Notes: generated from the letters alone by a model not told the origin. Counted from the first letter of the stretch, positions 39,496-52,235 are shown. The stretch is 64,000 bases of DNA from Gossypium raimondii (GCF_025698545.1 NC_068576.1:56580094-56644093), one strand, 5' to 3'. Made by a program: numbers and translations.

Positions 39496-39775
39496 ACTAC
39501 TGTGCATCGTCGACCTAAAATCACCAAGGGGAGGAAGCCATCGTGGTTGCCTATCCACTGCAAAACTCGTCCCGTTGCGGCAACACAACTCTCATTGGAA
39601 GGGCCCGAAATTGGAGGAAGCATCGGCTCAAAGATGTGCTAGATAAAATAAGAGTTGCTTTGACTGCTCGAAGTGTTGCTTGATATATGATCATCGGTTG
39701 TTTGTTCTAATCATGCAAGTGCATTGTATTGCCCGATCAACTAAGTCACTAAATATGTCTGCATTCCTTTTCTGG
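39496..39775 (-). pseudogene. Degraded coding-like stretch of unknown family
   Basis: The minus strand has two readable pieces. One frame (about 39775-39700) reads DDQKRNADIFSDLVDRAIQC. An overlapping shifted frame (39722-39496) reads LEQTTDDHISSNTSSSQSNS and, after one TAG, EPMLPPISGPSNESCVAATG, then RVLQWIGNHDGFLPL. Composition is protein-like and less AT-rich than the neighbourhood, with stops and a frame change. I do not recognise the family. A decayed transposon frame is possible. Confidence 0.25.
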
Positions 39776-39979
39776 TCATCTAATTTTAAAAAAAATATAA
39801 TTTAGGTATTAATATTTGTATTTATTTCTATTTTAGTCACCCGTTGTTAAATTGATAACGGAAGTGAAGATGTAGTTTTTTATAATTGGTATAATAGCCA
39901 TATTTAGTTCACAAGACTTACACATTCTAACAAATTCTATCAATCGATCATAAATTCATATTCATTAAAAACATAAATA

Positions 39980-40240
39980 ATTAAATTCATATTCATATTT
40001 AGGGGTTGAAATTAAATTATATATTTTTACGATTGTAAAATGTAATTTCACCATTTTAATAGGTTATATATTTATAATGTTTAAAGGACTAAATCAAATT
40101 TTATCATTTCTAAGAGGCCAAAGTAAAAGTTTATTATTACTAATTTAAAATTTTATAAATTATAATAGGTCTAAATAGAATATTTTTCATTTTAAGGAGT
40201 CCGGACTTATTGCCAGCTCCTTGGCTCCATCCCTACCTCC
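39980..40240. repeat. Dispersed AT-rich repeat fragment, second copy
   Basis: Motif order 'aatttcaccattttaatagg', 'ggactaaatcaaattttatc', 'cattttaaggagtccg' and 'cagctccttggctccatccc' parallels the fragment at 2860-3180. Confidence 0.35.
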
Positions 40241-40589
40241 AATACCGTTGATCTTGTCCTTGACCTAATTGGACCATGATTCTTTGGAATTATCTTGTCC
40301 ATCAAGACATGGCGTGTCAGCTTCTACAGCATTTGATTTCGTCGACGATGCAAGTGAGGTTGTGATGTCGCCCATAACGGAATGGATTGAAACAACCATG
40401 ATCATTGAGATCAAACAATGACCAAAGCAATTTTTGCCAATTTTGTTTTTTGGGTTTATGTAATAAAAAAAAAAAAGCAAGGAGAAAGTAATGAATTGAT
40501 TTATTTATGTTTTATTTTGTTATGAAAATGATTTTATGACTAAATTCACTAAATATAAAAAGATTAAATTTATTAAATTATTTAGAATT

Positions 40590-40800
40590 AAGATCAAATT
40601 AGTAGAATATATAAGTGTTGTAGACTAAATATAGTATTATACCAATTAAAAAAGTCCTTGTCATCACTTCCTTTATCAATTTAATAGTGGTAACCAGAAT
40701 AGTAATGAATACAAACGTTAGTCTTAAATTGAAAACTTTTAAAGTTTGGTGACCGAAACAGTGGTACGGGAATAGTTGGGTGACCATTTGTACAATTACC
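40590..40800. repeat. Short repeat fragment upstream of RPS13
   Basis: Motifs such as 'tggtgaccgaaacagtg' and 'gttgggtgaccatttgtac' recall the common plant MITE group also represented at 6282-6512. Ends are unclear. Confidence 0.3.
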
Positions 40801-40861
40801 CCTTTTTTGCCAAAAATTCTCTGTAAATATAAAATGGAAAACCCCGCATAAAAGAGAAAGA

Positions 40862-40869
40862 TAGGGTTT
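40862..40869 (-). promoter_or_regulatory. Telo-box (AAACCCTA) upstream of RPS13
   Basis: The plus strand reads TAGGGTTT, 80 bp before the RPS13 ATG. Telo-boxes are a known shared promoter or leader element of plant ribosomal-protein genes and drive expression in dividing cells. The gene context makes this call more than chance. Confidence 0.6.
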
Positions 40870-40948
40870 GCGCTTGCGCCTCGTTTCCAACTGCCCAGTT
40901 CAAAACTTTAGCGGCAAAGAGAGAAATCTCGCCACCACCGCCGCCGCC

Positions 40949-42653
<1,705 letters not shown>

Positions 42654-43718
42654 ATTTTGCATGTGGATAGTGCAGTTCGGGGTAACTTGGTGGTTCAATC
42701 CAGATGCTCCGAGCGAGTTAGATTGTGTTTCTTTTTCTGTTCTGTTGAGATGTCCTGTTGCAAGACTTCATTAATGGATGTTTAAGAATTTTGTTGTCTG
42801 AAAAGAGAGTTTAGAGCTCATTTTTCTTTTGATTTTACTTGATTTTTGTTGGCACCAAAATGTATCACCTCTTTCTCATTGGACTTTAATTTAATCATTT
42901 TGTCTTTGAATTTTTTGAATTTATTAAATTGTATTATTTTCGAAATCTAATATGATTAACATATAATTGCACGTGTAATACCATGTTTGCATACTACTCA
43001 AAAAGAAGAAGAAGATGGATAATAGATTTAACGAGTTGGCCTTAATATTGAAATTTTGAAATACGAAAAATGTAGTTATTACTAATAATTGAATTGAAGA
43101 ATATGCACTAAATCTATATCAAAATTTTATCCAACGGATTTAATTATTATTGTTTAGTTGAGAAATTTCAAAATTTGAGAAATCTAAAACTAAAATCGAT
43201 GAATTTTGAAATTGATTTAGTTAAAATATATAAATTAAGGTCACAATTTATCTAAAATGGATTAATAATAACATTTGACAGTACAGTAGTGAGTAAATAA
43301 ATAAAGTTGGTCTACTGTTTCTAAAAAATAAATAAATCTTGATCTGCTGATTTCAAAATTTTAGTATAAACAATAATTATGGCATTTCTCCCAGAACCCG
43401 ACAAGCGCAATCGGCCATCCTCATCAATGCCTATGCTTTGAATCTGATAAAATTACGGCTACAACAAATTTTAGTTCTCCGATTGAATTGAACTTCTCTA
43501 ACCTGAGTTTTTTTATGTATCCGGTTATAGTCGTACAGTTTTCTCGCATAAATTTCTACATTCCCTTCTTGGGATTGTCTTGTTTATCCCATTTCTGTGA
43601 AAAAAACCCCTTGCAGCTTCAAATCAACGGATGCTGAAGAGATGGAACAAGTTACCAATAGCAGTCATCAGCATCGGTCGCAACAGTAAGCTACCTTATG
43701 ATTTTTGTCTGTCAATCC
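42654..43718. other. RPS13 3' flank and intergenic DNA
   Basis: The first 200 bp are 3' UTR-like. Beyond lies AT-rich DNA. At 43632-43688 an ATG opens MEQVTNSSHQHRSQQ and meets a GT donor-like 'aacagtaagc', preceded by leader-like pyrimidine-rich sequence. This could be a first exon whose rest was displaced by the foldback element just downstream, but no other exon is visible. Confidence 0.3.
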
Positions 43719-45220
43719 TTATGCCTTTTTTTTTTAATTAACCTAAAAATTTTAATTAATTACGTAAATGACTCTTTTTTTTTATAAAATACAGAAATGA
43801 CCTAAAATTTACTATACAAGTTGGTGGAGCCAAAGTGTTTGGCGCCACCAACATGCCACGTCAGCAATCGAGATAAAAAAGATCAATTTTTTGGTTGAGC
43901 TATATAAAATAGTGCCACCTGTATAAATATTGAAAAAATACTATAATTTCTGAAAACATGGAGGGGGGCTTTAAATAAATTTTCTTTCTTTTAGTAGAGC
44001 CAAATAATTTAACACCACCAATTTCCAACATCTCCACCAGTTTCCAAATAACTTGTTTATAATATTTTAAATTTATATTTTTTATGGAGCCATTCCAAAT
44101 GACGCCACTAGTTCATTTAAATCCTTTTTTTCTTTTTATTATTATTTTTAATATAATTTTTGGAGGAGTCATAGTTCTTTTAAACACATTTTTAAAAAAT
44201 TTGTTTATGTTATGAATATATTATTAAGTGGATGTCCATCATGATCGAGATAATGTTTTAATGTACTTTAAATTCTAATAGTTATTAGAATTAGATCTCT
44301 AATTCTTTTATACTTCTTATGCCTATAAATAGAGACTCGATGAAGTATTGTAATAATCTTTTTTATCATATTTTATTTGTTCTTTATTCTCTCCATCTCT
44401 CTTTAATTTATAACAGTTTATTATTTATTTTGTTATTTGTTCTTTATTATCTCCATCTCTCTTTATTTGTTTTATAATATTTTTAAAAATAAATCTACTT
44501 TTTAGAAAAACAAATAATTTTTTAAAAAAGGGTTTAAATGAATTGGTAATGCCATTTATAATGGGCTCCACCAAAAATATAAATTTAAAATATTATAAAC
44601 AAATAATAATAATAACATAAAAGGGACAAAAAATGTTTTTATTTGTTTTTTAAAAGCATATTTACTTTTTAAAATAAAAGCCTTGAGATGATAAAAAATT
44701 TAAATATAAAAAATATTATAAAAATAATAAACAAATTAAAAAAGTATTTAAATGAATTATGACCCCACCAAAAATTATATAAAATAATAGTAAACATATT
44801 TTTTTAAAAAGAAAAATTATTTAAATGAATTAATGATCCCAATTAAAATGGCTCCACCCAAAAAATATAAAATTAAAACATTATAAACAAATAATAAAAA
44901 CAAAGGAGATGACAAAAAAAAAAAAGGTGGTAGAGATGTTGGAAACTGGTGCCAAATTATTTGGCTACATAGAAAAAGAAAAATTTGTTTAAAATCTCTC
45001 ATTTTTAAAAATTGTAGTATTTTCTTGATATTTATATAAATGATGTCATTTAACATGGCTCCACCAAAAAATTAATTTTTTTATCTTGGTTGTTGGCGTG
45101 GCATGTTGGTGGCGCCAAACAATTTAAGGCAATTTCTGTATTTTATTAAAAAAATGGATCATTTAGATAATTAATTAAATTTTTTAGATTAGTTTTATAA
45201 AAAAAAAAAGCCTCCATACG
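43719..45220. mobile_element. Foldback-like element with ~330-bp inverted arms
   Basis: The left arm (43719-44050) and right arm (44925-45220) are inverted copies. Shared landmarks are 'taatttaattaatta', 'ataaaatacagaaat', 'ttggcgccaccaacatgcca', 'ggagccat(g)tt' and 'atctctaccac/ccaccag' near 'gatgttggaaactgg'. The outer edges lie in T/A tracts after 'atgcc' and before 'gcctcc'. No transposase frame is present. A 198-bp solo LTR is nested near the centre. Probably a non-autonomous MULE or foldback element; the superfamily is not assigned because no target duplication can be fixed. Confidence 0.7.
44218..44415 (+). mobile_element. Solo LTR, 198 bp, nested in foldback element
   Basis: It starts TGTTATG and ends TATAACA, with perfect TGTTAT/ATAACA short inverted ends, and is flanked by identical GTTTA (44213-44217 and 44416-44420). 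Inside, 'gcctataaatagagactcg' supplies a TATA-like promoter in the expected LTR position. The small size and TATA context suggest a copia-type or TRIM LTR. No second LTR lies nearby, so it is a recombination product. Confidence 0.85.
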
Positions 45221-46756
45221 CAGGTAATTCATTTTAAGGCAAAGAGTTGGACTAAAAGCATGTGTTGCTTTTTAAATGATTTTGTGCCAAATACCCTCAT
45301 CTTTGTTGTATATTAATACTTAAATTACTCCTAATTGGATATGAATTTTATTATTATTTTTTAATAAGAATTTGAGTTGATTCGATTAAATCCGTTTATT
45401 AATAATTAAGTTCTGGTTCATGGTTGATACAAAATTCAATTAATTAGTATTGATTTTGAACTAAACTCGAATTTGGGTTAAGATTTTCAATAATAATTTT
45501 AATGTTGAGTCTCTTAGCTCAACCGTGACCGTCGTGGCAACGCAACCAGTTGTCATCGACAAGGACTGCAACTTTATTGTAAAAGTTCAACATCAGTGGG
45601 TACTTTGGTTTGGATCGAGAAAAGGTAGAGGGATTGGGAGGACGTTTGAACTGATCGGATCAATCAGACCAGGAATTGGTCGAATACTAATCTAGAGAAA
45701 GATTTTGAAACGATTAGATCAGGAATTGATACGAACTAGTTAAACCGTTTTTTTAAATTTTATTAAAAAATTATGGACTTCATCACTCCCATAAGAAATG
45801 GGGTATTTATGTTAAAAAATCATATTTTATTGTATATTAATACTTGATTTTGTGCCAAATACCTATAATTTCATAATTTATTGTATATTGAGAATTAGTA
45901 TAAACCATGAATGGACTAAAAATCGATTAAATTAGGTTTTTAAAATTTTAATAATTTTTAATTGAATTGATTTGACCGATAAACTAATGACCTAATCAAT
46001 TTGATCATCGATTCGATTTAAAACCATTGAGAGAATTTATTCACGTTGCAATAACTCTCCCAAATACTAAATTTGAATTTTATTACTACTCACATAAAGA
46101 AATGGAGGACTTAATTATGATTTTATACTAAGGAAACAATTTCTTGCATAATTAAAATTAAAATTTGAATTATAAAAAATGTTGAAAAGGAAGGCGAAAA
46201 TTGATCAATCACACTTGTTTTGATTCGATATTTAATCATAATTTATTTATTTATTAAATAAAAATTAAAATAGAATGTGATTATAACTATTTCAGGTCTT
46301 CTATTTTTCTTTTTCTTTATCTAATCCCTGTTGATAACGATACAGATTGCCCTTGTTGATAAGATACAGACTGTGCATGGTTTGTTGGTTCGCTAATTAG
46401 TATTTCAGTACAGTGGGGAAATTTATTAAAATAATATAAATTAAATTAAATCTCGAAAATAAATTAAAAATTTAGTCCTTAATTTTATTTCTAAACAATT
46501 TAATATATTTAGTCCTCACCGTCTGCATATTATCAATTTGATTATTATTTTAAATTTTCAAAATTTATAATTATAAAATATTACAAATTTAAAAATAAGA
46601 AAATTATCAACTCAACCGTTTTTATCAATTAAAATAAAATTATAAAACTAAAAAATATGAAGAAATTAAAAAAAAAAAAACCAAGATGGTGGCTTAGAAA
46701 ATGGGGTGCTAAATATTATTTACTAGGTGAAAACAACACGGCTGATACTTTTATTG
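45221..46756. other. Intergenic; degenerate repeats
   Basis: No gene seen. Positions 45640-45790 and 45900-46025 carry the 'gatcggatcaatcagacc' and 'cgattcgatttaaaacc' type motifs shared with 34640-35190. Positions 45260-45310 and 45790-45860 partly repeat each other ('ttttgtgccaaatacc'). Confidence 0.4.
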
Positions 46757-46845
46757 GCTTTTACCAATGCCCTGTTGGACTGGAAATTGAACTTTGATTC
46801 ATCTGAAAAGAAATTCTCAAAATGGCAGCATTTCAAAATTTAGGA
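46757..46845 (+). repeat. Direct repeat, left copy (~90 bp)
   Basis: Contains 'ttggactggaaattgaactt', 'catctgaaaagaa' and 'aaaatggcagcatttcaaaa'. Nearly identical to 51346-51435. Confidence 0.85.
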
Positions 46846-46883
46846 TAGTAGTAAAATTTAACACGCGGATCTTAAGCGGTTCG

Positions 46884-49800
46884 TGTAACACCCCTTACCC
46901 GTAGTTGACACCGAAATAGGGTACGAGGCATTACCAGAACACATACGCTTGTAAACGTATTTAACCGAGTTATAAATTTCATCTAAATTAAAATTTTCAA
47001 AATTATTAACATGCTTTTATAATTTTTCATAATATATCCTCAAAATATAATGATCATAATAATTAGGGCCTACGAGACCCGATACATACTCATGCAATTT
47101 AATGCTTCATTTCCATTTCATTCAATTCGCAATTTCTCATGCTCACAATTTAAATCATATCATTAGCAATTTTCATTTAATTCACGTACAATTCAATGTC
47201 ATTAAGTTCAACACTAATACGTATTTACCATTTAATTCAACGTCTATCGATTATACCATTCATTAACACATTTATGAAAATTCTAAATTTTGCAATGAAA
47301 ATATCACTTTAGCTTAAATAACAACTTCATCCTTGTATAAATACACTACCACTTATCCATTTCCTTTAATTCTTTTGGGCCAATTTGTCATTTACCATCC
47401 TTAATCAAATTAGGGAACGATTACGGAAAATTGAGTACTTCACTTTCACCTTGCCATAGTATAACTATGGTCTTACGTATGATTACTTATCACTTGTCCC
47501 TAATCAGATAAGTATAGCTAGGCTATCACTTATCACTTTGTCACTTGATCAGATAAGTGTAGCTAAAGCTACCACTTATCACTTTGTCACCACTTATCAT
47601 TTGTTCCTGATCAGATAAGTGTAGCTAAAGCTACCACTTATCACTTTGTCACTTGATCAGATAAGTGTAGCTAAAGCTACCACTTATCACTTTGTTACTT
47701 GATCAGAAGTACTCAAATCCGGCGTTCCGCTTAATTTGATCATTTATTTGGTTTTCGCATTTTTATTTTCTTCTCATTTCATCAATAAATAAATATTTCA
47801 TCATATATTATATAATTCATGAAATTAACATTTAATCATTAAATTTCAGCCATATGAACTTACCAGGCTAATTTGAAGAAATACCAAGATACAAGGGCAT
47901 TTTGGTAATTTTCCATTTTCTCGATTTTCTACCCGATCTTGATCTAAATTAATTTTTAATTTAATAAAACAACTCATTTCATGCAATTTGGTCATTTTTG
48001 ACATTTTTCTAAAAATTGCTTCTAAAGTTTGACTTTTATTCAATTTAGTCCTCGAGCCCAAATCATGCAAATTAACCATTTGTAATGTAAATCCATGCTA
48101 GCATAATATTCATACATTTATTTTTCTCCTCCTCCTCTCCATTCCACATCCTTAATTTATATAGCATGCTTATAAGTAACATTATCTATAATTTCACTAT
48201 TTTCTTGTAAATTTATTCAAAGCTGTCCATTTGAGTCATAGTCACTAAATTATTTATATCTTGAGCTATAGAAATAAAAATTAAGATCCATTAATTTTTC
48301 CTGAAATTAGACTCACATACCTTCTTTCCATAAAATTTTCAGAATTTTTGGTTTGGCCAAATAGTACAGTTTATTCTTTAAATTTCCCCTGTTTCGCTGT
48401 CTGACAGTTCCGACCACTCTTCACTAAAAATGAATTATCTAATTGTACAGAATTTGGATGATGTTTCCATTTAATTCCTTTGAAAATAGACTCATCAAGG
48501 ATTCTAAGAATATAAAATTTATCCCATAATTATTTTTTTACAATTTTTAATGATTTTCCAAAGTCAGAACAGGGGAACTCGAAATCATTCTGACTTTGTC
48601 TCACAAAATTTATAATATCTCACGATTTTCAATTCCATTGCTTACACCATTTATTGTATGAGAAACTAGACTCAATAAGCTTTAATTTGATATTTTATTC
48701 ATCTTCTAATTTAATTCCCACAATTTTTGGTGATTTTTCAAAGTTAGACCACTGCTGCTATCCAAAACTGTTTCTTATAACTTATTTTACAATTTAATTC
48801 TAACTAAGTTTACTTACTTTCCTAACTCAATTCATACTTCTTTTCTATTCAAATTCCATCCAAACTCAAATTTAACTATTAAATTTACAGAAAATTTTCC
48901 TAATTTTGAATTTTCCTCAATTTAGTCCCTACAACATAAGATTTATAGCTTACTTTTCAATTTAATCCTTTTATCAATTCTAGCTTGAAATTCATTCAAT
49001 TAAGTCCCTAATTCATGTTTTTGTTCAACATAAACTATACTTGAGAACTCATAAACTTTCAATATGTCAACTTAGTTTCATCAAAACTTTATTCTAAAGC
49101 TTCTAAAATATCAAAATTAAAAGAAAAGGACTTGATTGACTTACCAAAATAAGCCCCAAGCTTCAAATCTCTAATTTCCCCTTGTTCTTTTCTTTCCCTT
49201 ATTTTCGTTGTTTCTTCTCTGTAACTTTCTTCTTCTTTTTTTTTTTTTACTTTATGTCTTATATATATATAGTTAATAATAATAAATATCTATTTAATAA
49301 ACAATATAAATATTACATTTGTACATTTACATATTATTACACATGTGTTTTATCATTACCATCCATTTCTCATATTTTAATTTATTTCATAATATAATAA
49401 CAATAATATTAATAATAACAATAATAATAAAAAATAAAATGTCATTTAAAAATCCAATTAAAATATTAATAAACTAATATTTATTTATTTATTTCTCTTT
49501 CTTCTAATTGACCATTTTGCCCTTTAGATCTTTTAAAATTCCATCCTTGAGTCATCACTTAATTTGGTAAAATTATAATTTAGTCCCTCATAATTCTTCA
49601 TCTATTCAATTTGGTCCCAATCCATCCATTTTCCTTAGTTTCTAGATTATTCCACCCTTAAAATATTTACACTATTGGTCCTTCAAGATTTTCATGTTTA
49701 CACTTTAACCCCTCAACTTTTGAGTATTTAGTCTTGAGTAACAAAACTTTTCTCACTTTTACGATTTGATCCTTTCTTGAATTAATATGTTATAATATAC

Positions 49801-49915
49801 TTCCCAATATTGCCATAACTCAAAATTACCCCTTTTTAGCACTTTATTTCCTCATTTTATTATATCAGAGATATTATCTTACTTTCCTTACTGTAGAAAA
49901 TTTTGGGGTATTACA
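46884..49915 (-). mobile_element. LTR-like insertion (probable solo LTR, Ty3/gypsy type), 3.0 kb
   Basis: The ends are tgtaacacccc and ggggtattaca, so 11-bp near-perfect inverted ends in TG..CA form. It is flanked by identical GTTCG (46879-46883 and 49916-49920). There is no gag-pol frame, primer-binding site or second terminal copy inside 3.0 kb. The 3'-side 'gggtaaggggtgttaca' (read on the minus strand) parallels the end of the 8794-11172 element, so the two are likely related families. A solo LTR is the best reading, though 3 kb is long; a coding-free LTR derivative is the alternative. A tandem array lies at 47440-47705. Confidence 0.7.
47440..47705. repeat. Tandem array with 'ataagtgtagctaaagctac' units
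   Basis: Four to five units of about 46-70 bp combine 'cacttatcactttgtcac', 'ttgatcagataagtg' and 'agctaaagctac'. Each unit has internal hairpin potential (gtagctaaagctac). Confidence 0.85.
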
Positions 49916-50819
49916 GTTCGGGTCGGGTCGGTCCGATTCAGGTTAAAACGACGTCGTTTGGGGCTAAAGGATGCCGACCAAAACGGCGTCATTTTGCTTG
50001 GGCTATTTAAGCCAAATCGTTTAAAAAAAAAAATTCATTTCTTCCCTTTCCAAAAAAAATTCAAAAAAACGCTCCCCACTCTCTCTCATTTCGATTTTCG
50101 GCCAGGGGCTCCCGCCATCACCGCCGCGGTCGTCTCACGGTCTCGGCGCAGTCAGATATGGTGGCGGAAACTAAAAGTTTCCCCTTTCTCCGCAAACTTC
50201 TCGACCCGTCTACCCTCCGACGACCAACCAATGAGGTAAAAACTCCTTTTTTTGTTATTTCGAAATAGGAAAATAAAATGAAAACAAGAGCAAAAAAATA
50301 AAAACAATCACCTTTAAAGAAAACGATTTCTGTTTTTTTATTTCTCAAATGTTCGTGTTTTTTTTTTTTGAAATCTCTGTGCCCCCCATTTTACAATCGG
50401 TTTTCTTAGGCTTTTATAGCCATTTTTACAAGATTTTTAATATTTGTTGTCATTTATCTGCAAGTGTTGGTGCCAGTGGAGTCGGTAGCAGGTGGCAGAG
50501 TTGGTGGCGCGGTGGTGGCAGAGGGACAGGCCTAGGTGTGGCGACAGCAAGCTAGGGTGGATGTTTTTTTGTTTTTTTCTGAAGTTGCTAGGGTTTGGTT
50601 TTGTATTGGGCTTCAGTTTTTTTTATTTGGGCCTTTATTTGTAAATTGGGCTGTAATGGACTGTTATTGGGGCAGGGCAAATTGGGCTGATTACATAGGA
50701 TAGTAGTAAAATTTAATCTGATTCGAAAAAATTTAAGAAAGTTGAAAAATTAATGTGTAACGTTTCAAGCTTATAAGTATGTTTTTAGACATTTTTGATA
50801 ACAAATCACGGAAACTCTG

Positions 50820-51170
50820 GTATAAAATGTTATATTGTATTTTATCCATTTTACTAAAAAATAAATAAAATAGGCCTTGTACATTAGATCAAAGAGGAAA
50901 TTGGTCTTTTCTGATAAAAATTTCTTCCATTTCTATTGTTAAAAATTGGCATAGCTGACAGAATAATCAAAAAGTAACACATGACTTGCCACGTATATCT
51001 CATGTTGACGTACAAAGACTAGTTTTTAACAGTAGAAATTGAAGTAACTTTTAATAGAAGGACCACTTCACTCGTTGATCTAACGTACGTAGATTAACAC
51101 ATTTTTTTAGTAGAGTGAGAAAAGATATAATCTAATTCCTAATATAAACACCTCCATGATAATTTTATCG
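50820..51170. mobile_element. MITE, near-full copy
   Basis: The right end 'ccatgataattttatcga' matches the right end at 18983-19000. The interior has 'gtacattagatcaaagagg', 'gctgacagaataatc', 'gttgatctaacgtacgtag' and 'tagattaacacattttttta'. The left end is 'ggtataaaatgttatattg'. Confidence 0.7.
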
Positions 51171-51345
51171 AACTTTTTAAAAATTTTACTAAATAAAATA
51201 TTACACAGTTTATTTTGTAATTGCATATTTGATATTGCATTCATTCTCATTTTCTCCCTCGAAGGTTTTAGCTATTAAAACAAAATAATTGTACTCAACA
51301 ATTATTAGGAGGGTTCATGGTCCAGTTTTCTTGGATTTTTTCTTG
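51171..51345. other. AT-rich spacer
   Basis: Nothing recognisable. Confidence 0.4.
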
Positions 51346-51435
51346 GCTTTTATCAATGCCCTCTTGGACTGGAAATTGAACTTTGACTCATCTGAAAAGA
51401 ACCACTCAAAATGGCAGCATTTCAAAATTTACATA
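51346..51435 (+). repeat. Direct repeat, right copy (~90 bp)
   Basis: Mate of 46757-46845. Same order of motifs, with a handful of substitutions. Confidence 0.85.
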
Positions 51436-51699
51436 AGTATGCTTTTATATAATTAAAATTAAAATCAATTTATTCATTAAAAAATAGGATTCGATTCAAT
51501 TTTAGGTATCACCAATTTTAAACTTACATTCTATAAATCATCCATACGTCAGTTTTCAGCTTTTTCTTACTCAATCCTAATAATAATAAACACGATTATA
51601 ATGTGCATAGTATCTAACCTTTACCTAAGTTTGAAAAAAATCTAATGTAAATAAAGATATAAAACAACATAAGTTATTCCACACCATACATTCACTGTC

Positions 51700-51898
51700 T
51701 ATAATTTATTTATACAAATTAGGTAATGTGAAAACGTTGAGAGTTAATTTTTAGAATTAAAATTAAATTGACATAATATATAAATGTTGAATATTGAAGT
51801 TGTTATTATCTCAATTTAAAAAAAAAAACTACCACGTCAATTTGTTATTAGTCATTTAACGACGGGTGATAAAAAAAGATAAAAATCGAATAATTATT
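51700..51898 (+). repeat. P450-cluster upstream block, copy A
   Basis: The string 'ataatttatttatacaaatt', 'aatgtgaaaacgttgagagt' and 'aaattgacataatata' recurs, slightly diverged, at 60945-61070 downstream of the P450 pseudogene. The flanking DNA was therefore duplicated together with the genes. Confidence 0.65.
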
Positions 51899-52040
51899 TT
51901 ATAATTCAAATAAGTCCTCCATTCCCTCTGCCTTATTCTATTCCAACTAGATTACCCAATCATGTCTAACTTCTATGACACCCAAATAAATTGCAAAAAG
52001 TCATCGAGAAATTGGATGCAATAATCGGTGACTAAAAGTT
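51899..52040 (+). pseudogene. CYP706-like micro-fragment: leader and start fused to exon 2
   Basis: Positions 51899-51978 match the leader and first codons of the intact gene (caaataagtcctcc..., ATG at 51962 reading MSNFYD). From about 51979 the sequence jumps straight to exon 2, 'acccaaataaattgcaaaaa' then 'gtcatcgagaaattggatgc', equivalent to HPDKLRRVIEELDAIIGD at 54857-54915. Roughly 1.9 kb present in the intact gene is missing between the two parts. It cannot encode a P450. Confidence 0.8.
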
Positions 52041-52119
52041 AACCAACCGAAACTAACTACCACACACGAAAATAAAAAATAAAACATTCACTATTGTTTT
52101 CATCGAGATTCAAACACTA

Positions 52120-52235
52120 GATTAAATAGGTAAGAGTTTAAGGAAAATAACAAAATTTTCAAAACCAAGATTCAAACTTAGAACCTCACACACATACTCA
52201 GAACACTTAACCACTGAACCAGATCAATTTACTTG
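52120..52235 (-). mobile_element. tRNA-derived SINE-like fragment
   Basis: The minus strand reads 'tggttcagtggttaagtg' (A-box-like, about 52203-52221) and then 'aagtttgaatcttgg' (B-box-like, about 52162-52180), with typical spacing. No cloverleaf is possible. Confidence 0.45.

Larger units (their letters stand above)
46862..50695. mobile_element. Insertion flanked by 21-bp direct repeats, carrying a nested LTR
   Basis: The same 21-bp sequence, beginning taggatagtagtaaaat, stands at 46841-46861 and 50696-50716. Between them, after removing the nested 3.0-kb insertion, about 0.8 kb remains. It contains gggtcgggtcggtccg, aaaacgacgtcgtttgg, and a tail rich in gggctt/gggcct/gggctgattaca. There is no poly-A tail and no clear coding frame; the frame at 49958-50239 looks like a chance reading of GC-rich transposon DNA. 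A 21-bp target duplication is long for LTR elements. Either a non-LTR-like integration or an older duplication explains it. Confidence 0.5.

Noticed and set aside
40265-40480. 71-codon minus-strand frame
   Set aside because: It lies partly in a dispersed repeat fragment and starts in a poly-A-derived Phe run. No family resemblance.
49958-50555. Frames of 93, 76 and 68 codons in GC-rich sequence
   Set aside because: They overlap on both strands within an apparent transposon insertion. The amino-acid content reflects simple GC/T-rich tracts.
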